A stretch of DNA of 29,442 nt from Stenotrophomonas sp. (GCA_003248565.1 QFOV01000010.1:1-29442); one strand, 5' to 3'. Counted from the first letter of the stretch, positions 7,975 to 16,137 are shown. The notes: generated from the sequence alone by a model not told the origin. Numbers and translations: made by a program.

Positions 7975-8002
7975 ATTATCACACAATGGGCGAACAATGC
8001 AA
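7975..8002 (-). promoter_or_regulatory. Extended -10 promoter candidate for the 64-aa gene
   Basis: Read on the minus strand: TTGCAT (8002-7997), a 16-base spacer ending in TGT, then GATAAT (7980-7975). The predicted start lies about 7 bases further, at the ATG (7968). Confidence 0.4.
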
Positions 8003-8296
8003 GAATGAAGCCTTGCAAGCGTGACCGCGTTATCAGTCCCCGCCTTTTTTCGCGGATCGGCGGCCACGCATGAGCAAGAGAGGAGCAAAGCGAGCGGAGA
8101 CCCTTGATGGAAGGGGCACGCGCGCGCGCCCCCAAAAAAATTCATTCATGTGGCAACCCCGCCCATCCCCCAAAAGCAACCAACGACCACTTGCAGCACT
8201 CTCAGCCGTGGGAGAGACGACAAGGGCGCCACTTAGCAATCCCGGGAGAACGGGAAGCACTAGAGGACCGGATAACAGGAGAGCACCCCCACCTGA

Positions 8297-8407
8297 GTCA
8301 TTGGCTTGAAAATGGGGCGCTCGCCCGAGGCAATCTGCGGACAGGCGAGCAAGGCGGGCATCTCGCTGAAGCCCACCAACCAAGCTCCCTACGGCACCAA
8401 GAAGTAA
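8297..8407 (+). pseudogene. C-terminal remnant of a small HTH-like protein
   Basis: The frame VIGLKMGRSPEAICGQASKA, continuing to the end motif ISLKPTNQAPYGTKK and a TAA at 8405, looks like the end of small proteobacterial proteins with an LGRSxxAIxxKAS helix-turn-helix and a terminal SLKPTNQSPY motif. The frame is closed by TGA at 8294, there is no ribosome binding site at the ATG (8312), and plausible N-terminal sequence lies in a different frame upstream (ending EDRITGEHPHLS). I read this as a gene broken by a small indel near 8295. Nothing else in 8000-8440 is convincing. Confidence 0.5.
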
Positions 8408-8440
8408 ACGTAAGTTAGCGCTTCACCAGCACCAACTTAA

Positions 8441-8463
8441 GAAGCTCCGCATCGCGGGGCTTC
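8441..8463 (-). terminator. Terminator of the H-NS-like gene
   Basis: GAAGCTCCGC-ATC-GCGGGGCTTC is a 10-bp stem with one G-T pair and a 3-base loop, eight bases beyond the stop of the H-NS-like gene. On the minus strand the tail is TTAAGTTGG, a weak U-tract. Confidence 0.7.
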
Positions 8464-8470
8464 TGTCTTC

Positions 8471-8860
8471 TCACCCCGGAAACGCCGGGAACTTCTCGTT
8501 GGGGTGTGAAGCCTTCCAAGTTGTGTAAGCGGAAGTCCCTTCCCATGCTGCGAAGGCACGAGGGGTCCTACCCCGGCCGCTCCAGGTTTCGCCCGTATGT
8601 GGGAGCCAATACTTGGGCGCGACTTCCTTCTTCACACTTCCCGCCTTCTTAGGGACATCCGTCGCCAGCATGCTGACGATCTCGGCGCGCTGCTTCGCAG
8701 AGAAGCTCTTGCCGTATTGGGAAACGAGGCTGGCGACCTCCGCGAACGCATCAGCGGCCTGCTCTTGGAGAAGCTGAACTTCCTGCTCCTCCAGCTTGCG
8801 CAGCTCTTCAGCAAGCTTGGCTTTAGCGGAGGCAATGGAATCGAGTGACGGCTTGGTCAT
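8471..8860 (-). CDS. H-NS family nucleoid-associated protein, 129 aa
   Basis: H-NS proteins bind AT-rich DNA, oligomerise and silence foreign genes. Residues about 5-65 form the coiled-coil dimerisation region (SAKAKLAEELRKLEEQEVQLLQ). After a basic linker (KKAGSVKKE), the DNA-binding domain spans about 82-125: KYWLPHTGETWSGRGRTPRA, where GRGRTP (95-100) is the AT-hook-like loop of H-NS/StpA/BpH3 proteins. The length is normal. It lies on the less GC-rich island near the integrase, as is common for island-encoded silencers that reduce the cost of acquired DNA or interfere with the host H-NS. A clear terminator follows. Confidence 0.9.
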   Translation of the reverse strand: MTKPSLDSIASAKAKLAEELRKLEEQEVQLLQEQAADAFAEVASLVSQYGKSFSAKQRAEIVSMLATDVPKKAGSVKKEVAPKYWLPHTGETWSGRGRTPRAFAAWEGTSAYTTWKASHPNEKFPAFPG

Positions 8861-9384
8861 TCTTAAAACCTGAAATTGGTGGCAAAAAGAGAGAAGGTAG
8901 CTGGGAAGCTCTGGACGCTAAGCGCCACTGCCCCCTTCACCGGGAACAAACTATACGGTCTTTTCCGCCTAGACAACCGGTCCGAACCCGATAGGGACGC
9001 AGTCCCATCCACTCAACCCAACCGGGGTTGACACTTGCCATAGAGCCTGGGCGAGGCGACCCAACAAAGAGAATGGAGGATGGTGATGCCCGTCGCAAAT
9101 TCGAAAATATCCTGCATGCCTATTCTGTAAGAAAGCACGCTTAGGCGTAAGCACACTCAAAATCGTACAGTACAAAAATGACTGCAAGATAGAAGCGGTC
9201 ACCCATGGCAAACCGTTACGCCACAGCGCCTCGCAACGCACACCCCACTAATTTCCTCAAAAAGTTTTCGCGCTAATTTCCACGTTTCGGCGAATGCCTA
9301 AGCAACGCGTCAACCCTCTAGATCTCGTTTGACGAATCAAAGCCAGGCCTTAGCACTGCTCCCATCATCTACGGAGACAGCGCA
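8861..9384. other. Intergenic region between H-NS-like gene and integrase
   Basis: About 520 bases with no supported gene. It holds the promoters of the two divergent genes, a short inverted repeat GCTTA-GGCG-TAAGC at about 9139-9152, and a plus-strand reading frame without a start codon (about 9089-9250) containing CLFCKK. That frame could be a gene relic but is too short to call. The AT-rich stretch next to the H-NS gene is a plausible site of self-regulation. No copy of the tRNA-Ser-like border sequence is visible here. Confidence 0.4.
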
Positions 9385-10782
9385 ATGCCAAAAACAGTAA
9401 AGAACTTCCTTCAAGACTTCCCTTTCAATCCAGACGCCGATGACACGCTGCACCTGAAAGGCGTCAAGATCGGACGCTTCCGGATTGATGAGCTGGTCAT
9501 CACCGGACGCGAAGCAGCCATCCATGCGCAAGAGATCCTCAATGCGGCTATGGAGCGCTCTCGACGCTCTCGCATCAATGCCGCAGGCACGCGCTACCTT
9601 GAGCCACTCTCCGCAGGCCACCCTGCCCGACTTCTGTCCGTAGAGATCAAGGACTACTTGGGGGACCGGGAACGCCGCTGCCTCGCACAAGAGACCATCG
9701 ACTCCACGGCCAGGACGCTGCGGCTTCTCCAGATGACCTGCGGGGACATCCCCGTCTCTCGCATTGACCACCCTCACATCTACCGACTCTGGGACCTCAT
9801 GCGTTGGTCACCCCCGGGCCTCTTCTCTGACCCCGCCTACCGAGGCATCAGCTATGACGAAGCCATTGCCTGCGGCAGGGAACTAGATGTTCCTCAGCTT
9901 GCCCCTGCAACGCTTGAACGTCATCGACGATTCCTGGTCTCCTTCTTCAATCAGCTGGTCAAGACGAAAGCCATTGATGCGTCCCCCATGGCTGCGTTCG
10001 CAGAGATCAAAAAGGACTTGGTCACCGATCCCAACAAGCCTGAGCGCCTCTTTGATGAGGACGACCTCCGCCGCATCTTCGACCCCAAGACCTTCATTCC
10101 CTGGGCGAGCAAGTATCCGCATCGATGGTGGCTTCCTATGATCGGACTCTACACAGGTGCCCGCATCAACGAGGTCGCTCAGCTGAAGGTGGCCGACATC
10201 GTCCAGGAGAGTGATGTCTGGTGCATCCGCATCCAGAAGACCGTGGATCCTGACTTGGCGCACCGGACCCGGCTCAGAAGTCGGCAAAGCCTAAAAGGCA
10301 AGGCATCTATCCGAACGATCCCCATCCCCAAGCCGCTGCTTGACGCAGGCTTCTTGGACTTCATGGATGACATCAGAGAGTGTGGCCACCCTCGCCTCTT
10401 CCCACACCTATCCGCTGGTGTGAACCGTAAGACAGGTGAGACCAATGCTCGCTACAGCTTGGCAGCGCTTAGCCAGTTCAGCCGCTACATGAAGGAGCTT
10501 GGCTTCCCTAGAGGTGTTGGTTTCCATGCCTTCCGCCACACCATCGCCACAGAGCTACACCACCAGAACGTCCCTGACGAAGACATTGCTCTGATCACAG
10601 GCCACTCTGTCAGCAAGCGCGTGCCGGTGCTTCACGAGGCCTACTTCCACAAAAAGCCCGTCGTAATGCGGAGGAAGCAGATAGATACCTTGGAGAAATA
10701 CAGGCCTGCGGTAGTGCTTCCGCTCTATGCCAAGGGGCAGTTCAAGCGCTGCTTGAAGGACAAGAAGAGGTTCTATCCATGA
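9385..10782 (+). CDS. int: Tyrosine recombinase / integrase, 465 aa
   Basis: It should catalyse integration and excision of the island by strand exchange through a covalent 3'-phosphotyrosine. Catalytic residues are visible in order: R260 (LYTGARINEVAQL), H381 and R384 (HAFRHT), H407 (GHSVS) and nucleophile Y420 (HEAYF). An N-terminal arm/core-binding region (about 65-190) precedes the catalytic domain. The GGAGA at about 9373 supports the ATG at 9385. Its length exceeds that of minimal phage integrases and resembles integrases carried with defence cargo. It is followed after 56 bases by the DUF4365 gene on the same strand. Confidence 0.93.
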   Translation: MPKTVKNFLQDFPFNPDADDTLHLKGVKIGRFRIDELVITGREAAIHAQEILNAAMERSRRSRINAAGTRYLEPLSAGHPARLLSVEIKDYLGDRERRCLAQETIDSTARTLRLLQMTCGDIPVSRIDHPHIYRLWDLMRWSPPGLFSDPAYRGISYDEAIACGRELDVPQLAPATLERHRRFLVSFFNQLVKTKAIDASPMAAFAEIKKDLVTDPNKPERLFDEDDLRRIFDPKTFIPWASKYPHRWWLPMIGLYTGARINEVAQLKVADIVQESDVWCIRIQKTVDPDLAHRTRLRSRQSLKGKASIRTIPIPKPLLDAGFLDFMDDIRECGHPRLFPHLSAGVNRKTGETNARYSLAALSQFSRYMKELGFPRGVGFHAFRHTIATELHHQNVPDEDIALITGHSVSKRVPVLHEAYFHKKPVVMRRKQIDTLEKYRPAVVLPLYAKGQFKRCLKDKKRFYP

Positions 10783-10838
10783 TGTGTCCGAAAGTCAGTG
10801 GTAGGCTGTCATCCTTGCAGCCCCTTTCGTTCTAGCCG

Positions 10839-12404
10839 ATGAACTTCCCTAAATCTCAGAAGACTGGTCGACAAGCAGAGCTTGCAGTAGAACAGGCCTT
10901 CTTAGAGTGGGATTGGAATGTTGGACACGATCAGATAGACATTGGTTACGACCTGTGCATCACCCCCGATCACACTGTCTACCACGGCATTCACTTTCTA
11001 GCGCAAGTGAAAGCGACCTCTGTCGAGTCCAGAGGAAGCCGAATCACTGCTCAAGTTTCCAAGAACCGATTGCGGCAGTATGCGAACAATGTGCTCCCGG
11101 TCTTCATTTTGAGGGTGACCCCCGACCGTTCCATTTATTGGATTCACGCTCAAGAGTGGGCGAAGGGCAATCAAGAAAAGCTGATCGGCGATGGCAAAGG
11201 CGTGGTCATGTTCGACCATTCAAAGGTCCTCAGTGACCGTGAGGGCTTTGAACGCTATCTGTGGGACATCGTAGAGCCTATTCTTCAAACCCGAGATCCG
11301 CTATCCATCGGAAATCAGCCATCTATTGATCTAGCAAAGCGCAGCGCCCGAAGAGCGCCCCCGGGTTCGGGCGAAAGCAAGACTCAGAAGGTGCAGGAGC
11401 TCTCGAAGGGGCTTTCTCGGTTGGATCTATCCTTCACACCAGTCGGAACGGCCGAGAACATAGCCTTGGTCCGAGACGCATATCTGTATGGCCTCCCACG
11501 CACATTTGACGTAAAAGACTTCAAGCTTGCGCCTCTCCCCGGCGTCCAGGATCAAATGAAGCCGCTACTTGCTCACGGCAAGCTAACCATGAAGACGAAA
11601 GCAGCCACCCAAGGCCATGTCCTCGTATGTCCCGGCCAGGAGTATTCCGTCTTGGCGCAGGAAGTGAGCTTAGCTGCTGAGCTATTCAACGGCACCGCAG
11701 GAGCAGGCATTACGAATGAGTCTCTCCCATCACCATTGACGATCATCATTCGGTGCACGGTTGTAGAGACATCATTGAAGGCAGAAATCAACCTTAGCAT
11801 CAGGGGCTCCGCGATATACGGAGTCGCGCTAAAGGAGATTGATACGCTCGCCCCTCTAGCAACGTGGGCCGACCAGATTGCTGCCGAGGACGCAATGATG
11901 CTGACTTTGGACTTCAATGGGATCCGCCAGCCACTGAAGCCTGCGGTGTCACCCATCGGTCAGATGCTTCCTGTGCTCCAGCGCATCAGAAGCCTGAGCA
12001 GACTCCACATGATTTGTCGCGCCCTCAACTCCCCCTTCATCCTCGAAAAGTCAGACGTGTTCTCCGAAGAGGACTTCCAGGACATCGACTTTGGCTTCGA
12101 TCTTCTGAGGGGCGTACAGAGGTCCGTCACCCTTAATACTATGGAGGTCGATTCAGTGGGTCCCGAGGCGCGCAAATTCATAACTGTTCCTGGCGAATTT
12201 CTCATTCAGACACATTGGCAACTGGATGTGGCTGGAATGGCGCTCGGTCACTTCCCCGTCGAGATCCATATGACGGGCTATGCCTTTGAAAGCACCGCAG
12301 ACCCCCAGAAGCTCAGGATTGTCAAAGGTAGCAACGGGCAAGCTTGGGTTAGCTACAAGAAACATGATGCAGCCGGGGACCATATCGTTCGGCGGAAGAC
12401 GTAG
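10839..12404 (+). CDS. DUF4365-type nuclease-domain protein with long C-terminal extension, 521 aa
   Basis: The first 150 residues match the DUF4365 pattern, a PD-(D/E)XK nuclease relative: SQKTGRQAELAVEQAF (E14), DIGYDLCI (D38) and FLAQVKAT (Q56-x-K58), followed by a YWIH block. The remaining 370 residues (from about 175) have mixed alpha/beta character and match nothing I recognise. DUF4365 proteins are cytosolic and frequently lie in defence islands, as stand-alone genes or fused to other domains. The gene sits 56 bases after the integrase and 51 bases before the NYN gene on the same strand, so the three may be one transcript. I infer a DNA-degrading defence role; the C-terminus may be the sensor. 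Confidence 0.75.
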   Translation: MNFPKSQKTGRQAELAVEQAFLEWDWNVGHDQIDIGYDLCITPDHTVYHGIHFLAQVKATSVESRGSRITAQVSKNRLRQYANNVLPVFILRVTPDRSIYWIHAQEWAKGNQEKLIGDGKGVVMFDHSKVLSDREGFERYLWDIVEPILQTRDPLSIGNQPSIDLAKRSARRAPPGSGESKTQKVQELSKGLSRLDLSFTPVGTAENIALVRDAYLYGLPRTFDVKDFKLAPLPGVQDQMKPLLAHGKLTMKTKAATQGHVLVCPGQEYSVLAQEVSLAAELFNGTAGAGITNESLPSPLTIIIRCTVVETSLKAEINLSIRGSAIYGVALKEIDTLAPLATWADQIAAEDAMMLTLDFNGIRQPLKPAVSPIGQMLPVLQRIRSLSRLHMICRALNSPFILEKSDVFSEEDFQDIDFGFDLLRGVQRSVTLNTMEVDSVGPEARKFITVPGEFLIQTHWQLDVAGMALGHFPVEIHMTGYAFESTADPQKLRIVKGSNGQAWVSYKKHDAAGDHIVRRKT

Positions 12405-12455
12405 TCAGCGGCAAGCTGTCGCATCACATATGCCCTACGCGATAAGGAAATCAAC

Positions 12456-13226
12456 ATGGCTCAACCGCAAGAATCGACCGTCGCAGTAATGATTGACTGC
12501 GACAACGTTGCTCCCGAAATCGTGGATTTCGCGCTCCTCATGGCTGCACAGTCCGGGCGCGTAACGCTTCGACGGGGCTATGGCAATCGCACTACCTTGG
12601 GCAACTCTTGGCAAGAGGCCCTGGTTCGCCAGGCATTCACTCCATGCCTTCAGTTCCAATACGCAGCGAAGAAGAACACCTCCGATATCGCCCTAGCCTT
12701 GGATGCCCTGGAAGCGCTCTTCGATCAGCGTGCCGACATCTTCTGCCTGGTGACCAGCGACTCCGACTTCGCCTACCTCTGTAGGAAGCTTCGAGAGCGC
12801 GGCGCCACGGTCTTGATCGTCGGCGAAGTAAAGACCCCCGATGCTTTGCGTAATGCTTGTGATCAGTTCTTCGAGTGGTCCGCCCAAAAAGCCTCATCGC
12901 CAGAGCCGTCTGATCTTCAGGACCCGCCGCATCCTGCTGACCACAGTAGCGAAGCCAAGGCCACCGGTAGCGCGCCGCTGCCGAAGCGTCGCCCTCGGTT
13001 CATCATCGAGGCCGTCTCACTGCTTGCCGGTAGCACGCCAGAGGGAAAGGTGAGCCTCAACTCCTTAGGCTCCTATCTGAAGCGAGCCGATTCCGGCTTC
13101 TCGCCTGGCATCTATGGGCATTCCGGTCTTCTCAACATGGTGAGGACCTACGATCTCCTGTCACTCAAGCAGGAAGAGAATGGGCAGTGGTCGGTGAGCC
13201 TGGCGCCTAAGGCGGAGACAGCCTGA
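12456..13226 (+). CDS. NYN-domain (PIN-like) RNase with C-terminal OST-HTH/LOTUS domain, 256 aa
   Basis: NYN domains are metal-dependent PIN-fold ribonucleases. Acidic residues of the active site are visible: D14 and D16 (IDCDN), D77 (KNTSDIALAL), D83, and D102/D104 (TSDSDF). A linker rich in Pro, Ser and Lys (about 145-180) leads to an OST-HTH/LOTUS-like domain (about 181-248; RFIIEAVSLLA…GKVSLNSLGSYLKR), which in related proteins binds RNA. AAGGAAAT precedes the ATG. This LabA/DUF88-like architecture is widespread in bacteria, usually without known function. Its position directly behind a DUF4365 nuclease gene suggests a two-component DNA/RNA-targeting module, which is inference. Confidence 0.88.
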   Translation: MAQPQESTVAVMIDCDNVAPEIVDFALLMAAQSGRVTLRRGYGNRTTLGNSWQEALVRQAFTPCLQFQYAAKKNTSDIALALDALEALFDQRADIFCLVTSDSDFAYLCRKLRERGATVLIVGEVKTPDALRNACDQFFEWSAQKASSPEPSDLQDPPHPADHSSEAKATGSAPLPKRRPRFIIEAVSLLAGSTPEGKVSLNSLGSYLKRADSGFSPGIYGHSGLLNMVRTYDLLSLKQEENGQWSVSLAPKAETA

Positions 13227-13260
13227 CGCGGGCCACTACTGCCGCTTGGCGTATCGGACC

Positions 13261-13286
13261 CAAAAAGGCCCCGCATCTGCGGGGCC
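13261..13286 (-). terminator. Hairpin terminator inside the gene-loss scar
   Basis: GGCCCCGC-ATCT-GCGGGGCC is a perfect 8-bp stem; on the minus strand it is followed by TTTTTG. It would end leftward transcripts from the 13380-15078 genes. It is the twin of the terminator at 19843-19866. Confidence 0.75.
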
Positions 13287-13358
13287 CTAGACTTCAGTAG
13301 CCTTCTCTTTGGATGGGGCATCACTCCCCACAGCCTCGCCCCCCTGCATAGGCTGCAG
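13262..13358 (-). repeat. Scar of a deleted secreted-protein gene; left copy of a direct repeat pair
   Basis: Bases 13262-13302 match 19843-19882 (terminator, stop codon and last codon of the gene at 19874-20173). Bases 13301-13358 match 20176-20234 (the leader of that gene, including most of its ribosome binding site). The coding sequence itself, about 295 bases, is missing here, joined at a shared CC. So an intact copy of the gene once stood here and was lost by a precise internal deletion. Only a few substitutions separate the copies. Confidence 0.8.
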
Positions 13359-13379
13359 GCATACAGAACGAATAGGCTG

Positions 13380-14594
13380 TCAGATCTTATTTTTCCTATC
13401 ACTCTTAGAAGAACCCTTTCCAGATAGACCGAGGCTGGGCCCTTTGTCCTCCTTTGCTCTCCGCTCAGCGACCCTATCGGCCAGGCCACTTTCTACTTCA
13501 CGCCGACTAGATTTAGAAGCAACGACCTTCTTTGCGTCGAACTTCGGGCGAATAAATCGACCATCCACACTAAAAACAGAAGACGAAATTTTCTTAAAGT
13601 CAAGCGGCGGATTGATGTCCAAGGACTTCCTCATTTCAGGTTCCGGCGCAGGCGACGATTCATCTTTAGCAAAACAAACTGGCATCAGCATGACGAGCTG
13701 ACCAAGTATCAGCTCCATACTTTCGGCAGTTTCAATCTTGAGCCAACCGGCCTCCTCCCCGCACCCATTAGCTCCAGAATCCAGAACCTCCAGAAAACTT
13801 CGCAACTCAACTTGTTCAAGATCTATAGTTCCAAGCGAACTGGCTGCGGGAGAGCTACCCTCATGCGTACTGACTACGGGAGAGCTATCTTCACGCGAAC
13901 CACCAATCGCAAATTCTGCCGACTCTTCGCAAGAAGCTGCGTGACTAGCAGCAAGCTGACGGCTAGCATCGTCAATATCCGCCAAAGCGGCGCGAGAAAG
14001 GTACCCGCCCTCCAACGATTCTAGCTGATCCAACGAACAGCAATACAACGCGCTTTGCTCGTATACCAAATAGTGAACCCACTTCGCATTATCCAAGCAA
14101 AATCCGGCACCACCGTTAGCCTCATGTATCGTCCTAGCATACTCAACCAGGCGCAGAAATTGCGGAATCCCACTATCTGTGGTGGAGCCATCTCTCTTCT
14201 GCTCAACATTTATTTTGGACGAAGCAGTCGTCTTCCGCTTGGCTTGAAAAACAGCAAGCCTGAAGTCACAGCCACCCATATCAATAAAAATTGCGAAATC
14301 AGCCCCGCTTTTTGATTCAGATGACCAGGTCTTTCCTGCCTTTGAATACTTCACCCAGCTACAGCCGGGGCGAGAATCCCCTTCGTAGGCGTCACCACAT
14401 ATCTTTACAGATGTTGCCAGAGCGCCAAGCACTGTCCCCGTCATTGTTTCTTCCAAAACCTCAGCCGACATTCGAGAGCTGAGTAGGCTCATTATCGCAA
14501 GACGAAACGCAGCGGCCAGAGCATTGAAATCAGATTCCTGATCCGAAATTTGAACAGCCTCTCTCACCCAATCCTTGAGCTCGCCCATATGCAT
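13380..14594 (-). CDS. Putative PD-(D/E)XK-like protein, 404 aa
   Basis: The N-terminal half contains SKSGADFAIFIDMGGCDF and LAVFQAKRK (D99 and Q117-x-K119 from the chosen start), the spacing of a restriction-endonuclease-like core in which Gln replaces Glu. This is weak but suggestive. Residues about 195-260 are low-complexity Ser/Glu/Ala sequence containing a 10-residue repeat, and the C-terminus (about 320-404) is basic and probably disordered (SSRREVESGLADRVAERR). The ATG at 14594 is preferred to an upstream GTG (14609) because GGAGG lies 5 bases before it. It overlaps the preceding gene's end by 65 bases. No family is recognised; a nucleic-acid-cleaving defence role is inference. Confidence 0.65.
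   Translation of the reverse strand: MHMGELKDWVREAVQISDQESDFNALAAAFRLAIMSLLSSRMSAEVLEETMTGTVLGALATSVKICGDAYEGDSRPGCSWVKYSKAGKTWSSESKSGADFAIFIDMGGCDFRLAVFQAKRKTTASSKINVEQKRDGSTTDSGIPQFLRLVEYARTIHEANGGAGFCLDNAKWVHYLVYEQSALYCCSLDQLESLEGGYLSRAALADIDDASRQLAASHAASCEESAEFAIGGSREDSSPVVSTHEGSSPAASSLGTIDLEQVELRSFLEVLDSGANGCGEEAGWLKIETAESMELILGQLVMLMPVCFAKDESSPAPEPEMRKSLDINPPLDFKKISSSVFSVDGRFIRPKFDAKKVVASKSSRREVESGLADRVAERRAKEDKGPSLGLSGKGSSKSDRKNKI
13835..13894 (-). repeat. Imperfect 30-bp tandem duplication in coding sequence
   Basis: Two adjacent 30-base units (13835-13864 and 13865-13894) share the core GGGAGAGCTA and the flanking phase, and encode a repeated 10-residue block (EDSSPVVSTH / EGSSPAASSL) in the low-complexity linker of the 13380-14594 protein. 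A third, partial unit start (GCGAAC) follows. Such in-frame repeats can vary in copy number by slippage. Confidence 0.6.
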
Positions 14595-15078
14595 CCACAC
14601 CTCCAACACGTCGGATGCTGGCGATCTTCCCTAAACTTCCCGCACCTTGCAACATGTAGGCTCTTAATAGCAACCCAAAGAGTGGGAGCTTTCCGTCCCC
14701 TCCCAACTGGGTTATCAGACTCTCATAGTCCGCTGCCCATCTCCGCGACTGGATCGGTCGTCCATCAAGAGAGTTCCGTCGTAGCAATCCCAAGACAGGG
14801 GGAGTCTCACCTTTTCCATCCTTGAGCCATACAAGCAGCTCCCGCCCCTCTGGAGACCCACTTTCAATTAGCGCAATCGTCGACAAAGCCCAGGGAACGT
14901 GAGCAAATTGCTCTACCATTCTAAATTTTGCAATGCGCCAAAGATCTTCGAGATTATTAAATGAACGGACTAATCCGCAACCACCGGGCATAGCCAACGT
15001 CCACGCCCCTTTGAAAACAATCGGCAGAGAAAGCGAAGTAAAGTATCGAATAGTCTTAGTTGAGTTCATCCTTCTCAT
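14530..15078 (-). CDS. Hypothetical protein, 182 aa, upstream partner of the 13380-14594 gene
   Basis: The start at 15078 (MRRMNSTKTIRYFTSL…) is preceded by GGGGGAA; a second ATG three codons in has GAGAAGG. The protein is helical, with aromatic and tryptophan residues (WTLAMPGG, DLWRIAKF, VPWALSTI) and no obvious membrane segment or catalytic motif. Its last 22 codons overlap the next gene in another frame, and the tail (GRAQGLGERGCSNFGSGI) is unlike the rest, so a recent frameshift or extension past an older stop is possible. The overlap suggests coupled expression. The family is unknown. Confidence 0.55.
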   Translation of the reverse strand: MRRMNSTKTIRYFTSLSLPIVFKGAWTLAMPGGCGLVRSFNNLEDLWRIAKFRMVEQFAHVPWALSTIALIESGSPEGRELLVWLKDGKGETPPVLGLLRRNSLDGRPIQSRRWAADYESLITQLGGDGKLPLFGLLLRAYMLQGAGSLGKIASIRRVGGVDAYGRAQGLGERGCSNFGSGI

Positions 15079-15336
15079 TCCCCCAACATAGCCAGACCAT
15101 AAATCGAGTCAAGCGAAAGCAACCCATTAATAAATAACATGGCGACTCTTCACCGCGACCTGTGGGACCTTCGCTTGAAAAGACCCCTAGAAATTAATAC
15201 CTGATCCACTGCACCTGGATTATGTCTGCGCGCGAGCTCTCAACGCCACGTCGTGCGCAGAAAGCACTGCGACACGGCAACAATGAATTTTAGCCTTGGA
15301 TTCATAATCATTCCTAGAAAGCCCCAGCCACAGCAC

Positions 15337-16137
15337 TTAGTCGTCTAAATAGGGAATCACGGAGCGTAATCCACTCATGTCGCCCGGAAACAAAGGGGGA
15401 AGTCCATCTGGGACTCTCATCCAAGCCAACTCCACAAACTCTCTATCCTGCTCGAAAGTGTGCATGACCCTGAACTCTGTCACTCCGATGGCGAGAGCTC
15501 TTCTCTTGTTGTGCAGGCTCATTGCCCGGAACTGGATTGTCCGCATGAGTAGAGAGTAGAGGGACCGCTTCGCCTCAGAGTTGATCTGAGATGCGATGAC
15601 TTGGAGCTGCGGCTGCTTCTCTATGTTTGGAATCAGTTCCAGCATCCCAATCAGCTGGGCCTTGTTAGTCTTTGAGTTGAAACTAACTGAGCAGCACTTA
15701 CACAGCAGCTTCAAGTCAGCAACCTTCATCCGCTGTAACAATGAAGAAACGGATGACCGCTGAGACGCCGGGGGCTGAGGAAAGTTGAGCGGGAAGCGAC
15801 CCAGTTCAGAGAAGATGGAGAGCCACTCCTCATGTTCAAGCCATCGCCAAGAACGACCTGCGAAGTAGTTCTCCCATACGTGCTCGTAGTATCCGTGAGC
15901 ATTCAAGAAGCCGCCTTCAACTGCCATGATGTAGTCCTTGATGGCATCTACGTCTTCCGCAGGGATACCCGACACCTTCGCCATCGCTTGGTCGAACACG
16001 GCGTCGTAGCAATCGAACACGTCATCGCTTGGCGTGATTTCGAGCGCCTTGTAGCCAGCCTCTTGCGGCACATGACCTTGAGGAGCGGCAGGACGCCCTG
16101 CCCCCACAAGCGACTTCAGAAAGCCCACGATCCCCAT
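15337..16137 (-). CDS. Hypothetical protein with SAP-like segment, partner of the Abi_C gene, 266 aa
   Basis: The start at 16137 (MGIVGFLKSLVGAGRP) is favoured by GGGGGAG four bases upstream; an upstream in-frame start would overlap the Abi_C gene. The middle of the protein has a block LQRMKVADLKLLCKCCSV then NSKTNKAQLIGMLELI (about residues 137-171), which resembles a SAP DNA-binding motif (two helices around a short linker with K-x-x-L-I). The N-terminal third is acidic and aromatic (WENYFAGRSWRWLEHEEWL). It follows the Abi_C gene by 8 bases on the same strand, so the two are almost certainly one operon. I recognise no full-length family; a sensor or DNA-binding partner of the Abi_C protein is inference. 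Confidence 0.7.
   Translation of the reverse strand: MGIVGFLKSLVGAGRPAAPQGHVPQEAGYKALEITPSDDVFDCYDAVFDQAMAKVSGIPAEDVDAIKDYIMAVEGGFLNAHGYYEHVWENYFAGRSWRWLEHEEWLSIFSELGRFPLNFPQPPASQRSSVSSLLQRMKVADLKLLCKCCSVSFNSKTNKAQLIGMLELIPNIEKQPQLQVIASQINSEAKRSLYSLLMRTIQFRAMSLHNKRRALAIGVTEFRVMHTFEQDREFVELAWMRVPDGLPPLFPGDMSGLRSVIPYLDD

Noticed and set aside
8033..8418. Overlapping frames on both strands in the 8.0-8.4 kb region
   Set aside because: Low-complexity Arg/Pro/Gly translations without start signals; only the HTH tail at 8297-8407 is recognisable.
9089..9250. Plus-strand reading frame with CLFCKK and further cysteine
   Set aside because: No start codon or ribosome binding site, only about 50 codons, no family match; noted as a possible relic only.
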